Part shown: piece by piece, positions 1 through 10,695 of the stretch
How positions within the stretch are numbered: position 1 is the first letter of the stretch
Layout: each line of letters starts with the position of its first letter
Assembly (NCBI GenBank): GCA_963693315.1
Contig: OY856186.1
Coordinates: 299,032,452-299,096,451 of the forward strand
Reading direction: 5' to 3'
DNA from: Diogma glabrata
Lineage: Eukaryota > Arthropoda > Insecta > Diptera > Cylindrotomidae
Length of the DNA: 64,000 nt
Position numbers and translations under genes: made by a program
Notes under the pieces: generated by a model
Told to the model about the DNA's origin: nothing
Seen by the model: the letters and a program-made list of their open reading frames with translations, nothing else
The model's database searches: none

Positions 1-127
1 AAATCTTCCTGCAGAAAGCTAAGCAAATCCAATTTTATTAATGCGCATTCTTGCCGTTTGCAAATCACTATCGGCTAAGTGCCACCATTTTTAATTATTT
101 TATTTATCATGATTGCCATTGTCATGG

Positions 128-313
128 AGGCTTTTGCAGGGAGCAGGTACAAAGGGGCCTCTAAAGTTTCGTGAAAGTGTATAAAAGGTAATTTTTTTTA
201 TATATTCTTCGGGATAGTATTAGCAGTCACGTCACCCATTGCCAGACACTTACTATCGTGGCAACCCCCTGCCAGACACCTTAAACTTTATCAATTTGTT
301 ATTAAGTTAATAA
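128..313. repeat. Partial copy of the 564-bp foldback element (one arm)
   Basis: This stretch matches one arm and the centre of the foldback element at 37,516-38,079. Shared landmarks are the segments TTTCGTGAAAGT, GTCACGTCACCCATTGCCAG and CTTACTATCGTGG. The copy stops near the loop, where the terminal repeat of the DNA transposon at 314 begins, and the second arm is not seen beyond that transposon. It differs from the 37-kb copy by scattered substitutions, so it is older or independent. Positions 1-127 hold nothing I recognise. Confidence 0.75.
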
Positions 314-422
314 GTTTTTTTATTAAGTTAATAATGCTGTACTAAATGTGGTTCTAATAAATTAAACATTTCATATTTTAACCCTGCAATAAATTAAAAA
401 TTTGAACCATTTTCTGTGTGTT
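314..422 (+). repeat. Left terminal inverted repeat of the DNA transposon
   Basis: It matches the reverse complement of 6,881-6,981 from GTTTTTTTATTAAGTTAATA through the CTGTACTAAAT and ATTAAACATTTCATATTTTA segments to the TTTCTGTG segment. A 9-10-bp length difference and several substitutions separate the two arms, which indicates an old insertion. Confidence 0.85.
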
Positions 423-600
423 TCTGATTGAGAAACAGGTTTTTATTCAGAATAAGAATTGGAGATCCCAATGATCGAAGATTTTGTTATAATTTCAACA
501 TCACCAACACTATCATTAGAAAAAAAACTAAAAAAATATTTTTTCTATAAACATTATAATTTAATCAATATTATATAAATTAATACATTAAAAAATTAAT

Positions 601-2072
601 TTATATAATTCTTTTTGCCTTTAAATTGAAATATTTATGATTATCAGAAAAAGAAAACATTTTGGCAATTATCTTATCGGGTGTAGTGTTATCGGGTAAA
701 AAACAGTGGAATCCTTGAGTTCCACTTATGGTTTTAATATCCGGAAACCGCATCGAAAGAAATTGTTCCTGTAGTTCGATATCTTCTGAAGACACATATG
801 AAAACTTCATAACATGGTTGGTTTTTTTCGACCAAATTTCCGCCCATTCAAAGATATTTTTTCTCCTCTAAGCGAAGATCTCCGGGCTTCTCTTTTAAGT
901 GTTCCTCCAATCCCATCGGATGGACCCTTTCTGTGGGCAGTTGCAAGGAAATGCCATTCTGCAGGTATTTTAAAATCATCAATATGTTTGCAGAGATTTA
1001 TGGAATTCTTCTTACTTTTATATTGAGCTGCTGAACCATCAGTAAAATATAAAAATTTTTTGATACTTGGATATATTTCTTGCTGTTTTTCAATGAATTC
1101 AATACACCTTTCCTCGTATTTATGAACTGCAACTGTCTTATGCATTAAATGATCAGATATAATGGCAAAAGATAAGACCTCTAGTTTATCATTACATGAT
1201 TTGTAGTACACTACGATTGGGTGGACTGTGGCTTGAACTTTATTGAAATGTGCAGCTTGTATCTCATTCTGCGTTATCATTGACTAGTTTTCTGAAAAAT
1301 CCATAATAAATACGTATTCGCCGTGACGTTGTTTAAGTTTCGTTTCCTTAAGAAACTTTGATTGCTGCCTTGCGATGACATCATGAATTTTTAATTTGTT
1401 TACCGATGTATGTACTAAATCTTCTACAAATTCTTCCTTATTTTTTTCCATGCGTTCTAACGAATATCTTTCTTGCATTAACCATTTCTCATGATGTATT
1501 TCTTCGTAAAATTCAAGAGATTCCAAAACTGCTTCTGTGTAAGCTTCCACGATATTTTTACAATCATTGCATATATTTGTTGCACAATCCACTGTATTAT
1601 TAGAACAACTCAGTTTCTTAAGCAAATTGTTTTCATTTTTTACTAAATTTATGAGCGGCTTACACATTAAACGTACATTTTAATGTATCATGCATATACA
1701 GAGATTGTGTGTTCCAGTAGGTCCGGCTAAAATACATTCCTTCGGTCGCAAAGTAGTGAACTTTGAGAAGCTGGTTTTGACATCTGGGTTTTCTTCCAAG
1801 AACATTTCGTAGATGTCGGTGAGGGTCCATAACACCAACCGCTTTGATTTCCTAATTTTTGTTGATCCTTCTGTAATAGTTACATCTTTAAGGCCAGGCA
1901 TTGTTCTACTAATTTCCTGTGATAAGAAGTATGTTTAAATTTTTTTTACTATCTTTTGTGACAAACTGTGCACTTGTTTGCTTTGAGGCCAACTGTAAGG
2001 ACCTACTGTTTCCAACAGATCCATGGCGAATTCTACCAGTCGCCTTGATGCATTAAATTCATCCTGGATACA
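601..2072 (-). pseudogene. DDE-type transposase, C-terminal part (broken)
   Basis: Read on the minus strand from 2,072 to 601, the frames give a conserved series: a segment with QDEFNASRRLV (about 2,060), a basic block ending in LRPKECILAGPTGTHN (about 1,700), a Cys-rich stretch (CNDCKN, about 1,560), MDFSEN (about 1,290), FTDGSAAQYK (about 1,040) and HRKGPSDGIGG (about 900). The Asp of MDFSEN, the Asp of FTDG and the Asp or Glu near DGIGG are reasonable candidates for an RNase H-fold catalytic triad, which is an inference. Breaks: an in-frame stop at 1,680-1,682, an in-frame TAG at 1,284-1,286 directly after MDFSEN, and a frame change near 807-810. It continues from the N-terminal part beyond the LINE. 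Confidence 0.7.
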
Positions 2073-2212
2073 TTTTTTTTTTTTTTTTTTTATTAATTAG
2101 TTAGACATGTTTAGCACACTAAATATGAAATATTCATTATTTAGACTCTTTGAATATCCGAAGATACCATGTCCACTATAAAGGAATGGAAGGAATGGGG
2201 ATATAGGGATAA

Positions 2213-5140
2213 CTATACTAATTTTTTTAAATGATGATGGACATTTTCTTTAAATGCCTGAGGAGAAAATTCATCGGGAAATACAGAGGAGGGCAATGAG
2301 TTCCATAATTTGGCCACTCTATTGAAATAGTCGTTTTGGAAGGACACAGTTCTACAACGAGGTATTTGTACAACAAATGGATGGGATAACTCGGCAGCTC
2401 TTGTTTGTCGATTATACTGCGCACACGATGGAAGAATATTTTGAATTTCCTTAGAGGAGAATTCGCTAAAGTTATATTTATAGTATATTGACAATTCAGC
2501 CACATTTCTTCTGTGCTGGAGTGAATCAAGCTGGTCCGTTAGTTCGGTATTACCAATCAACCGTATTGCATTTCTCTGTACAGAGTCTAAACAATTTATT
2601 GTTGACTGACAAGCACCTCCCCAAACATGACAGCAGTACTCCATACATGGACGAATAAAGGACTTGAAGATTAGCAAAATTTGCTCGGGATTGAAATACT
2701 TTTTACATCGACTCAAGAATCCTAATTTTTGCATTGCAGATTTAGCGAGGTTGAACACATGTTTATTCCATTTCAGGTTATTTTGAATATCCACTCCAAG
2801 AAGTCTAACTGATTCAACCTCACGCAATTCCTCTTGGTTTATTTTAATAGGAAAATTTTTATGTCGCTCCATTCGTGAAAGACGGCATAATTTGGTTTTG
2901 GTTGGATTAAATGAAACGAGATTACGATCACCCCATTCCATTATACGCTCCAGATCTTTGTTGATGGAATCAATTAGCAACTCTCTATCAGTGGTAACTG
3001 CAGTATGAGATCGAAATTTAGGAGATGCATGTGATGCATGTAATGTGCTGTCATCAGCAAAACTATGGATTGGGTGCACTGTGGAAATAAGTAAGTCATT
3101 AATGTATAGAAGAAACAAGGTTGGTAAGAGTGCCGAACCTTGGGGAACCCCAGCATTGGTTGTGAAAATATTGGATGTGATACCATCTAAATTAACATGA
3201 AATTGGCGACCTGTAAGAAAACTATGAATCCATGAGACAGTAAGATGGTCTATGCCATAAGATTTTAATTTAGCCATAAGATTTTTATGCCACACTTTAT
3301 CAAATGCTTTAGAAATGTCAAGTGAAATACTGAATGTTTCACCGTGGTTTTCCAGCGATTTGTTCCAGAGATGGGATACGTAGGCTAACAGATCACCTGT
3401 TGCATGACTTCTACGAAAACCATACTGCTTATCATCAATAATTTGCGACATTTCCAAATAATCTATCAAATTGTAGTTAACATATTTTTCAAATATTTTA
3501 GCTAAAACCGACAGAATTGCAATTGGTCTATAATTGTTAGGGTCTATCTTACTGCCTTTCTTTGATATGGGTTGAACGCTGGCCAGCTTCCAAGAATCGG
3601 GAAATATTCCGGTTTTATAAGATAAATAGAAAATTTTTGTTAAAATTGGAGCTAGTTGCCTAGCAAAATTTTTAAGAATGAGGGGTGGAATACCGTCTGG
3701 GCCAGCAGATTTGTTGATATTGATAGAAAGAAGCATTTTCCGTACAATATTGCAACGAAAAATAATTGGTTGCATTTTCGTTACAACTGGGGGAATGAGT
3801 GTAGGAGAATGGGTGGGTTCAACTATGTTTGAGTTTTCTGCGAAAATACGACCCAAAAGATCCGCTTTCTCTTTCGAGTCGCTCACGGGAATGTCATTCA
3901 GAACTAAGGTTGGAATAGAGGATCGAGTAAAATTGCTCTGGACTGATTTAACTGCCTGAAAGAAACTACGTGAGCCAGATGGGTACTCGGCGAATTTCTT
4001 TGCTTTCTTCTGGATAAACGCGTCTTTGTCCAAGTCTATTTTGAATTTACTAATATTTCTGGCTTTCTTATAGGCGCTATGGGTTTCAGGTGTTTTATTA
4101 GCGTTATACGTCTTGAATGCTTTGCGTTTATTCCTCACTGCCTCATCAACATCCCGTGTGAACCAAGGCTCAGTTTTAGGAGTGATTAATCGATTTGGAA
4201 TAAACCGCCGCATTCCTTCTTTTATGATTTCAGAAATTCTTATTGCCGAAGTGCTAGGATCTTGATCAACACAACAAATAGTTTTCCAAGGTGTTTCGTC
4301 ATAAAAGTTTCTCAGTCCCTCCCAGTCAGCGCGTTTATAGTTCCAAACCCGGCGAGGATTTGCTTTAATTTGTGTCGGTGATGTAAATTGCACTATTGCT
4401 GATATTAGTAAATGGTCTGATGTTCCGAGGGGTTGTTCAACTTTTGTCTTCGTAGTATCTGGTTCGTTTGTCAAAAACAGATCCAGCAAATTATTGTTAT
4501 GATGTGAATTGTCTGCGATTCTAGTGGGACACTCTATCATTTGCGTCAAACCGTGATAATCTGCGAGTATCAGTTCGGCTTGTCTTCCTACGTCGTCAGT
4601 GCGCGATGAATACTTAAGCCATTCTTTATTATGAATATTAAAGTCTCCAAGAATGGCCAGTCTTGCTTTGGGGTAGTCCGTGGTAATCTTGTCTAGATTA
4701 GCCGATATTTGATCGAAAAAGGGACATCCTGGGGGAGAATTTGGGGATCTATATAATCCTATTATAAACATAGTTTCATCAACACCTGAGATCTTCAGTG
4801 CTATAGAATTATGGTGCTTAGAGTTCAACTCGTAGGCCTTAATTCTCATACATGAAAGTGAATCTCGAACAAATACACAGACACCATGTTTGTTATAAAA
4901 GGAATGTTCCAATTCGTAACTAGGTATCCGGTATTTGTCGGGATCCAACTTCGATGCTTTGCCACTAACAATTGTTTCGGTAAGAAACAATATGTCAGGT
5001 TTATTTTTTTCGATGTAGTGATGAACCTCGTTTAGATTCGAATTGAGACCTCTTATGTTGGTGAAGTCAATGCTAAGCTGTTGGTTCACTCTGCGGCCAT
5101 TTTGTTGAGACAAAGACTTACCCTTTGACATTGCAGGCAT
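2213..5140 (-). CDS. LINE A endonuclease-reverse transcriptase polyprotein, uninterrupted
   Basis: A frame of 975 codons encodes the replication protein of LINE A, which nicks target DNA and copies the element RNA there. The N-terminal third is an exonuclease-endonuclease-phosphatase domain with TNIRGLNSN, LTET, the catalytic GDFNIHNKEW and the SDH motif. The centre is a reverse transcriptase with NYRPIAILSV, LDISKAFDKVW, GVPQGSALLPTLF and the catalytic FADDS. The C-terminal part has CHVWGGAC and ends in an RLWN-LP-type region (KLWNSLP, FKENVHHHL), typical of Jockey/CR1/L2 LINEs. I start it at the ATG at 5,140. The frame stays open to 5,188 but the codon there is TTG. It has no stop or frameshift, so it could be a recent copy. 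Confidence 0.9.
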   Translation of the reverse strand: MPAMSKGKSLSQQNGRRVNQQLSIDFTNIRGLNSNLNEVHHYIEKNKPDILFLTETIVSGKASKLDPDKYRIPSYELEHSFYNKHGVCVFVRDSLSCMRIKAYELNSKHHNSIALKISGVDETMFIIGLYRSPNSPPGCPFFDQISANLDKITTDYPKARLAILGDFNIHNKEWLKYSSRTDDVGRQAELILADYHGLTQMIECPTRIADNSHHNNNLLDLFLTNEPDTTKTKVEQPLGTSDHLLISAIVQFTSPTQIKANPRRVWNYKRADWEGLRNFYDETPWKTICCVDQDPSTSAIRISEIIKEGMRRFIPNRLITPKTEPWFTRDVDEAVRNKRKAFKTYNANKTPETHSAYKKARNISKFKIDLDKDAFIQKKAKKFAEYPSGSRSFFQAVKSVQSNFTRSSIPTLVLNDIPVSDSKEKADLLGRIFAENSNIVEPTHSPTLIPPVVTKMQPIIFRCNIVRKMLLSININKSAGPDGIPPLILKNFARQLAPILTKIFYLSYKTGIFPDSWKLASVQPISKKGSKIDPNNYRPIAILSVLAKIFEKYVNYNLIDYLEMSQIIDDKQYGFRRSHATGDLLAYVSHLWNKSLENHGETFSISLDISKAFDKVWHKNLMAKLKSYGIDHLTVSWIHSFLTGRQFHVNLDGITSNIFTTNAGVPQGSALLPTLFLLYINDLLISTVHPIHSFADDSTLHASHASPKFRSHTAVTTDRELLIDSINKDLERIMEWGDRNLVSFNPTKTKLCRLSRMERHKNFPIKINQEELREVESVRLLGVDIQNNLKWNKHVFNLAKSAMQKLGFLSRCKKYFNPEQILLIFKSFIRPCMEYCCHVWGGACQSTINCLDSVQRNAIRLIGNTELTDQLDSLQHRRNVAELSIYYKYNFSEFSSKEIQNILPSCAQYNRQTRAAELSHPFVVQIPRCRTVSFQNDYFNRVAKLWNSLPSSVFPDEFSPQAFKENVHHHLKKLV

Positions 5141-5879
5141 AGCTACTGAAATTCGGCCAGGCCTAAATTTCAACACTAAACAGTACAAAAGAAACTGGGT
5201 ATCTCTGTCACAAAAACACGGTAGCAGATTTCATGCAACAGTAGCACGATAAGAGAAAAGCAAAAAAAAAATGGGGACACAAAATACACTAACAAAATTG
5301 ACGAGCACAAATAAAGGGTTAAATTCGAAATTCCTAACTTTTGTCAAAAAAAAACATTTCACAATCAACCAACTGACACTTTCCAACTCCCAAAATAAGT
5401 CCGAGGTGGGAGGAGCTAGATCATGTCACAAAACTTCAAATAAAAAAAAAACCCAGGCAATCCAAAAAAATCAATAACAACTAAAACAAAATTTTTGGGT
5501 TTCTATTACCAAGACAAATGCTTTAAAATAATAAATAAATTTATTACATCAAAGCAATAAAAGGTAAAATTTTACCTGCCTACCTCTTGGTAATAGTGAA
5601 CACAAAATACCAAATAATTTTTTAATAAAGAACAATCTCACCAATTATATAATTGTACGCCTCCGTTCTTCAACACTTTTATTTTTCATAAACATTAACA
5701 CAAACACTATAACACTTATTTACTTATTAGCTACTACACTTACTAACACTTATTAACACTTATAACACTATTATTTATCTATTTTCGATTATTATGTTTT
5801 TTGTTCTTTTTATTTTAAAATTTAGGAGACGTCGACTCGTCTGACTCCGAATGATGAATGAGTCATCGTTATATTATAT
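5141..5879 (-). other. LINE A 5' region, no ORF1 seen
   Basis: This 740-bp stretch lies between the LINE start and the transposase flank. It is AT-rich with several A runs on the plus strand and no frame that resembles a LINE ORF1. A short block at 5,826-5,870 (GAGACGTCGACTCGTCTGAC) is richer in GC than its surroundings and lies close to the expected LINE 5' end, where internal promoters of this group sit. Promoter function is only a guess. Confidence 0.45.
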
Positions 5880-6575
5880 TTATATTCGTTATATCGACGT
5901 TGATTTAACCAAAATTTACGTGGTAGAGTTGTCAACAAAACACTTGTTTTGATTTAGAGCTGGCATCTTTAAATTCTTTTTTAAGGTTCATAAGCCATGA
6001 TGTATATCCACATTCCTCGTTTGGTGATAACACTTTAACTGAATCTACTTGAAATATTCTTTAACTTATTGCCGATGTGTTACTTGCAATTTTTTTATAA
6101 CTTCCTGTTGTAATATGTTTTTGCTTGATAGGAGATTCGGCTAACCTTCCAAGAACATTGTTAATATCTCCTAAAGTGTCATTAAGTAGTTCAGGAACTG
6201 GTGGAGATATAATATCAACCGAAACTGGTGATGGATCTAAAGATGCTGGGGGTATTTGAATATTTTCGTTCGTTGGAACACTTTCAACATCCTGATTTAT
6301 AGAAATAATTTCACTATCGATAGTTTCCGAACATGAAAGCTGCTGTTTCACATATAAAGACATGTTTCACATATAAACTGGTCATCACGCAAAGTAAAAT
6401 TTAGAGTCGCAGCTTTTTGAATAACAGCTGGTGTGACCAGTTTCATATTTTTTGATGTCCGCGTATGATTTTTGAGACCGTACAAGCTACAGAACAATTT
6501 AAAGGCATTTCTATTATTATCTTTTCTAAACGTTATGTCTTCTAAATATTTTTGAATATACTTGCTATAAGGCAA
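5880..6575 (-). pseudogene. DDE-type transposase, N-terminal part (broken)
   Basis: On the minus strand 6,575-6,348 encodes a segment ending in the Cys pair DDQFICETCLYM. A frame change then leads to 6,363-6,061, which is rich in Ser, Pro, Ile and Val and may be a linker. Near 5,890-5,960 further frames give KKEFKDASSKSK and LLTTLPRKFW, which match the region just before the QDEFNAS block on the other side of LINE A. No good ATG is present at the N-terminal end, and at least two frame changes are needed, so this is a relic. The pairing with the C-terminal part rests on order, strand and continuity across the LINE. Confidence 0.6.
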
Positions 6576-6880
6576 TCACATCAATATATATACCCTTTAA
6601 ATAGTTTTGACATATGTAGAATCAGGTAAAATTAGGTAGGTACAATTTAATATATTTCGATTGGATGCAAGCATAATTTGTTCCAAAAAACGTTTGTGAG
6701 CGTCATTAGAAATTTTAAATGTTAAAATTATGAGTCTCTAATGAGATTTTAATTAGTAAAAAGGGGCTGAATAGACATTTTTTAAAATGAATAAACATTT
6801 TACAGACCCTTTTAATAATTTAAATTCCTTTATTTTACCACTTAACTTAATTTTTTTTAATAAGTTTTTAACCATTTAAC

Positions 6881-6981
6881 CGCACAGAAAGTGGTTCAAA
6901 TTTATTGCAGGTGTTAAAATATGAAATGTTTAATTTATTAGATCCATATTTAGTACAGGATTATTAACTTAATAAAAAAAC
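6881..6981 (-). repeat. Right terminal inverted repeat of the DNA transposon
   Basis: This is the partner of 314-422. The end reads AACTTAATAAAAAAAC on the plus strand. I could not identify a convincing target-site duplication outside either end because the flanks are AT-rich and the left flank contains a direct repeat of ATTAAGTTAATA. Confidence 0.85.
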
Positions 6982-7209
6982 ACATGTGAATTTTTCATAT
7001 ACCAAACTTTAAAAAATCGTAAGAAAAAATCCATATTGAATTGCGGACTTTTTATTTCTCAATTTCATAGCTGCATATGTTTACTTTAAAATTTGTGAAA
7101 AACAAAACCAAAAAAAAGGGACTTTTTGAGATATGAGCTTTGAAGTAAACCAAGATTTTACGCGCCGCCTAGCGGAACAGAGAAAAGTTATTAATTTTAA
7201 ACTTACTTA
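6982..7209. other. AT-rich spacer
   Basis: I see no gene or clear repeat here. It separates the DNA transposon from repeat D. Confidence 0.5.
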
Positions 7210-7481
7210 TTTCAATTATTCAATTATTTTCCTTTTTACGTGCAAAAATATACGTAAGTCGGATGAAATTTGTGGCACTTATTCACAAAACATTGACACC
7301 ATTACAAAAACTACGTGAAAAAGCCTCAAAAATTCAACCGCGCATAACTCCGATTCAGAGTACACAAAAAATAAAAGCAGAAATCACTTTTTTCCTTTCG
7401 TCAATACCAACAATATATCAAAATTTCAGATTTTTAAAAAATAGTTATTTTTTTCGATGTACGTTTTCAAAATAATAGCCC
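7210..7481 (+). repeat. Dispersed repeat D, copy 1
   Basis: About 270 bp match 60,644-60,926 in the same orientation with high identity. Examples of shared blocks are AAGTCGGATGAAATTTGTGG, CAACCGCGCATAACTCCGAT and TTCAAAATAATAGCC. Both copies begin at TTTCAATTATTCA and end at AATAATAGCC(C), so the ends are well defined. Short frames of 61-113 codons in both copies differ in length and resemble no protein I know. Here repeat D directly abuts the first SatA block. Confidence 0.85.
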
Positions 7482-8500
7482 AAATATAGGATAACGGTTT
7501 TTTGAGTTTTTAAAATTGGCAGGGACTACAAATTTTTTGTTGGCGTAATAAATTGGTTCCACATTGGCTACAAATTTTGATGCATTCAGAAATAAAGTAA
7601 GATGAATAGAACGTGAGATATTTGGAAAACCGCTAGCTTAAATATAAGATAACGGTTTTTTGAATTTTTCAAAATTGGGAAGGGCTAAAAATTTTTTGAT
7701 AACGCAACAAATTGGTTGCACATTGGTTACAAATTTTGATGTATTCAGAAATAAAGTAAGATGAATACAACGTGAGATATTTGGAAAACCGCTAGCTTAT
7801 ATATATAAGATAACGGTTTTTTTTAATTTGTCAAAATTGGGAAGGGCTACAAATTTTTTGAAAACGTAACAAATTGGTTCTACATTGGTTACAAATTTTG
7901 ATGTATTTAGATAAAAAAGTAAGATGAATAGAACTGAGATATTTGGAAAACCGCTAGCTTGAATTTAAGATAACGGTTCTTGAATTTTTTCAAAATTGGA
8001 GGGGGCTACAAAGTTTTTGATAACGTAACAAATTGAAGCTTAATCGGCTACAAATTTTGATGTATTAAAAATTAAAATTGGTTGAATAAAACGTGAATTG
8101 AAACTGAATTTTCACAAATAGAACGTGAACGTGAAAATGAATCGGCCACAAATTTTAATGTATTAAAAATTAAAATTGGCTGAATAGAACGAAAGATATT
8201 GTGAAAATTGCTAGCTTAAATTTAATTTAACGGTATCTTGAATTTCTCAAAATTGGAGGCGGCTACAAATTTTTTGATGACGTAACAAATCGGTTTCACA
8301 TTGTTTACAAATTTTGATGTATTCAGAAATTAAGTAAGATGGATAGAACTTGAGATATTTGGAAAACCGCTAGCTTAAATATAAGATAACGGTTTTTGGG
8401 AAAATTGGAGGGGGCTACAAATTTTTTGATGACGTAATAAATTGAAGCTTAATCGGCTACAAATTTTGATGTATTAAAAATAAAAAAGTCAGACAAGTGT
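7482..8500 (+). repeat. SatA tandem repeat, divergent block
   Basis: Six or so diverged units of about 160 bp are marked by CCGCTAGCTTAAAT followed by AAGATAACGG, then a GGGCTACAAATTTTTTG block and TGAATAGAACGTGAGATATT. They are the same family as the homogeneous 159-bp array at 19,306-20,845. One unit (about 8,080-8,215) carries an extra segment with GAATTTTCACAAATAGAACG. The same variant occurs at about 19,316-19,440, so the blocks share a higher-order structure. Confidence 0.85.
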
Positions 8501-8789
8501 GAATAAAATTCGCTCGTCAAGGGTGCCGTGAATGTAAAAGAACACAATATTAAAAATTATTGACAAAAAGTTTTGTTGTGTTCCAGACCATAGACACATA
8601 ACAAAATAAATGTTAAATTGTAAATGTCAATAGTAAATTACAATCAAATCTACATTAATCAAAAATGGCAAAAAAAATGTTAATTCAGGTTAAATATTAT
8701 CCATAGATGTTTTTGGTAACTTAAAAAAGATTCAATTACACCAGCTTGTAAATGGATTAAATTTGACTTTTTTTCGCTCAATCGAGTGT
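8501..8789. other. Spacer between SatA and SatB
   Basis: About 290 bp of AT-rich sequence in which I recognise neither satellite nor coding sequence. Confidence 0.5.
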
Positions 8790-9818
8790 TGAAATTTAGG
8801 GGGGTGGAAAGGCTACATACTAAAAATATTTTTTTTTTCAATAACACAAGAACTGTGCATTGCAAAATTCTAAAAAAAATTGTAATATTTCTTAAATTAA
8901 GTGCTCTTTCATATGACACCCCACTCATTTGGGTCAAAAATGGCTTTTTTCCCTCCCCACACCCATCCCATAAACACATAGAAATATATAATTATTTGAG
9001 TCTTCGCTATGATTTTCATTCAAAATTTACCAATATTCCTGTCTCTGTCAATATTTTCAAATTTTTCTGTCAGTTATCGTCGAAACGAAGGCGATGGCAC
9101 GATCTGAATTTTGCCCTTTCTTATCCATAACTCAAAAGCTGTGCTGTAGTTTTCATACAAAACCTACCAAATTTCCTAACTCTGTGAGATTTTACAACTT
9201 TTTCTGTCATTTAGTGTCGAAACGTATGGGGGGGAACGGTCTGAATTTTGCACTTTTTTGACATTAACTCAAAAACTGGGTACCGCAAAATTCTAAAAAA
9301 ATTGCAACGAATTTTAAATTAGATGTTCTTTCAAATGACACCCCACTCGCTTGGGTCAAAAAAGGTTTTTTTTTACCCCCTCTACCCCGGTCCTCTAAAC
9401 ACATAGAAATATAATTATTAAAGACTTCGCTATAGTTATTGTACGAAATTTAGCAAATTTCCTAACTCTGTGAATTTTAACAAATTTTTCTGTCAATCAG
9501 TGTCGAAACGTATGGCGTATGTCGAACGGTCTGAATTTTGCACTTTTTTGACAATAACTCAAAAACTGGGCACCGCAAAATTCTAAAAAAAATTGCAACG
9601 AATTTTAAATTAGATGCTCTTTCAAATGACACCCCATTCGCTTGGGTCAAAAAAAGTTTTTTTTACCCCCTCTACCCCGGTCCTCTAAACACACAGAAAT
9701 ATAATTATTGGAGACTTCGCTATAGTTTTCGTACAAAATTTAGCAAATTTCCTAACTCTGGGGAGTTTTTACAAGTTGTTCTGTGAATCAGTGTCGAAAG
9801 GTATGGGGAGAACGGCCT
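8790..9818 (+). repeat. SatB tandem repeat, block 1
   Basis: Roughly three and a half units of about 287-290 bp. Each has CTCAAAAACTGGGCACCGCA, then AAATGACACCCCA(T/C)TCGCTTGG, a pyrimidine run, ACCCCCTCTACCCCGGTCCT, and AGTGTCGAAACGTATGGGG. Short plus-strand frames within the units differ from unit to unit, so they are not genes. The block ends where the gypsy A insertion begins; the repeat resumes at 17,399 after a GGCCT target duplication. Confidence 0.88.
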
Positions 9819-9978
9819 TATTGTATTTGTTTATTATTATCATTTCATTACATTATCAAGTATCATAAAATATATAAGGTACAGGTTTATCAATTATATA
9901 AAAGAACTCGTAATGGTATATATATGTATATAATTTGTATAGTGGACTAATTAAGTGATTGTTAAGTAAGAACAAAAC
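9819..9978 (-). repeat. Gypsy A 3' LTR
   Basis: It matches 17,206-17,398 over ATCATTTCATTACATTAT, AAATATATAAGGTACAGG and TAGTGGACTAATTAAGTGAT. About 36 bp present near the outer end of the other LTR are missing here. The inner boundary near 9,978 is set by where similarity ends. Confidence 0.8.
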
Positions 9979-10317
9979 GCTTTCCCTGACTTAATTTAGA
10001 ATTTATACCTTACCATTTTATTTTTATAAAAATTCTTAATTCTACTTGATTTCCTTAATGGTGTCAATTCTTCAGATTTTTTTCTTATTTTGGGTGAGTT
10101 ATTATCATTCCTAGACATCGTTACATTTGGAATGATTTTTATGTTTGAATGATATTTATCCTCCAAAAATGAACTGCGTATTTGATTTTCATGAACAAAC
10201 CGTATATTATTTTTTACACTAAGTATGTATACGGACTAATTATTTTCATTATTTTTGCTGGTATCCATTTGATAATAGTTTGAAAATGATTTTTATACAT
10301 AACATTTTCCCCGATCA

Positions 10318-10695
10318 TCACTTTTGTTTCGGTTTAATGTTATTTTCATATCTAACTAATTGTTTGAAATTATTTTTAATAAACTTAGTACTAATGTTAG
10401 TTTCTATCTTATGTTCTAAATTAAATTGTACTTGTTTTCTATTATTAATGAGATCTAAAATAATTTTAGGTTTGTAAGAAAACACAAGTTCAGATGGACT
10501 TTTTGATGTACTGGTGGATGGTGAGTTTCTAAAATGCAATAGAAATTTGTTAACTTGGTCTGAGATTGATATATGTTGCTTTTCCTTCGAATATTTTGCA
10601 AATGCATTTTTGACAGTTTGCACATGTCGCTCTGCAATTCCATTAGACTGTGGATGATATGAGGAACTATTAATAAGCTCAATACTTCGTTGCAT
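10318..10695 (-). pseudogene. Gypsy A integrase, C-terminal fragment
   Basis: The frame of 125 codons carries the end of the integrase core with SSYHPQSNGIAERHVQT, where the Glu of AER is the third catalytic residue. A region typical of the C-terminal side of gypsy integrase follows. The zinc domain and the first two catalytic Asp residues are absent. The segment overlaps the reverse transcriptase fragment by a few bases in another frame, which marks the edge of an internal deletion of RNase H and the front of integrase. Confidence 0.8.

Larger units (their letters stand above)
2073..5879 (-). mobile_element. LINE A: non-LTR retrotransposon (Jockey/CR1/L2-like)
   Basis: A minus-strand LINE with a 19-T run at 2,073-2,091 (its poly(A) tail), a 3' UTR of about 120 bp, one long endonuclease-reverse transcriptase frame and a 5' region of about 740 bp. 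It interrupts the transposase gene: the codons before 5,880 and after 2,072 belong to adjacent parts of that protein. The flanks at 2,052-2,070 and 5,880-5,897 look like a diverged target duplication of about 15 bp, which is tentative. No ORF1 is visible upstream, so the 5' part is truncated or this family has a single ORF. The clade cannot be fixed by eye. Confidence 0.85.
314..6981 (-). mobile_element. DNA transposon with about 100-bp TIRs, split by a LINE
   Basis: The two ends carry matching inverted repeats, left 314-422 and right 6,881-6,981. Between them lie two parts of one minus-strand transposase-like gene, the N-terminal part at about 5,880-6,575 and the C-terminal part at 601-2,072. 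A LINE on the same strand (2,073-5,879) separates them. Without the LINE the element would be about 2.9 kb, a normal size for an autonomous cut-and-paste transposon. The gene is broken by stops and frameshifts, so this copy is dead. Related multi-copy proteins with FTDG and DGxGG motifs are known to me from insects and cnidarians, but I cannot name the superfamily with confidence. Confidence 0.75.

Noticed and set aside
814..1026. Plus-strand frame of 70 codons
   Set aside because: It is antisense to the conserved transposase motifs on the minus strand.
3678..3959. Plus-strand frame of 93 codons
   Set aside because: It is antisense to the LINE A reverse transcriptase gene.
8786..9130. Plus-strand frame of 114 codons
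   Set aside because: It lies in SatB; frames in the other units differ in length and position, so they are chance frames of a satellite.
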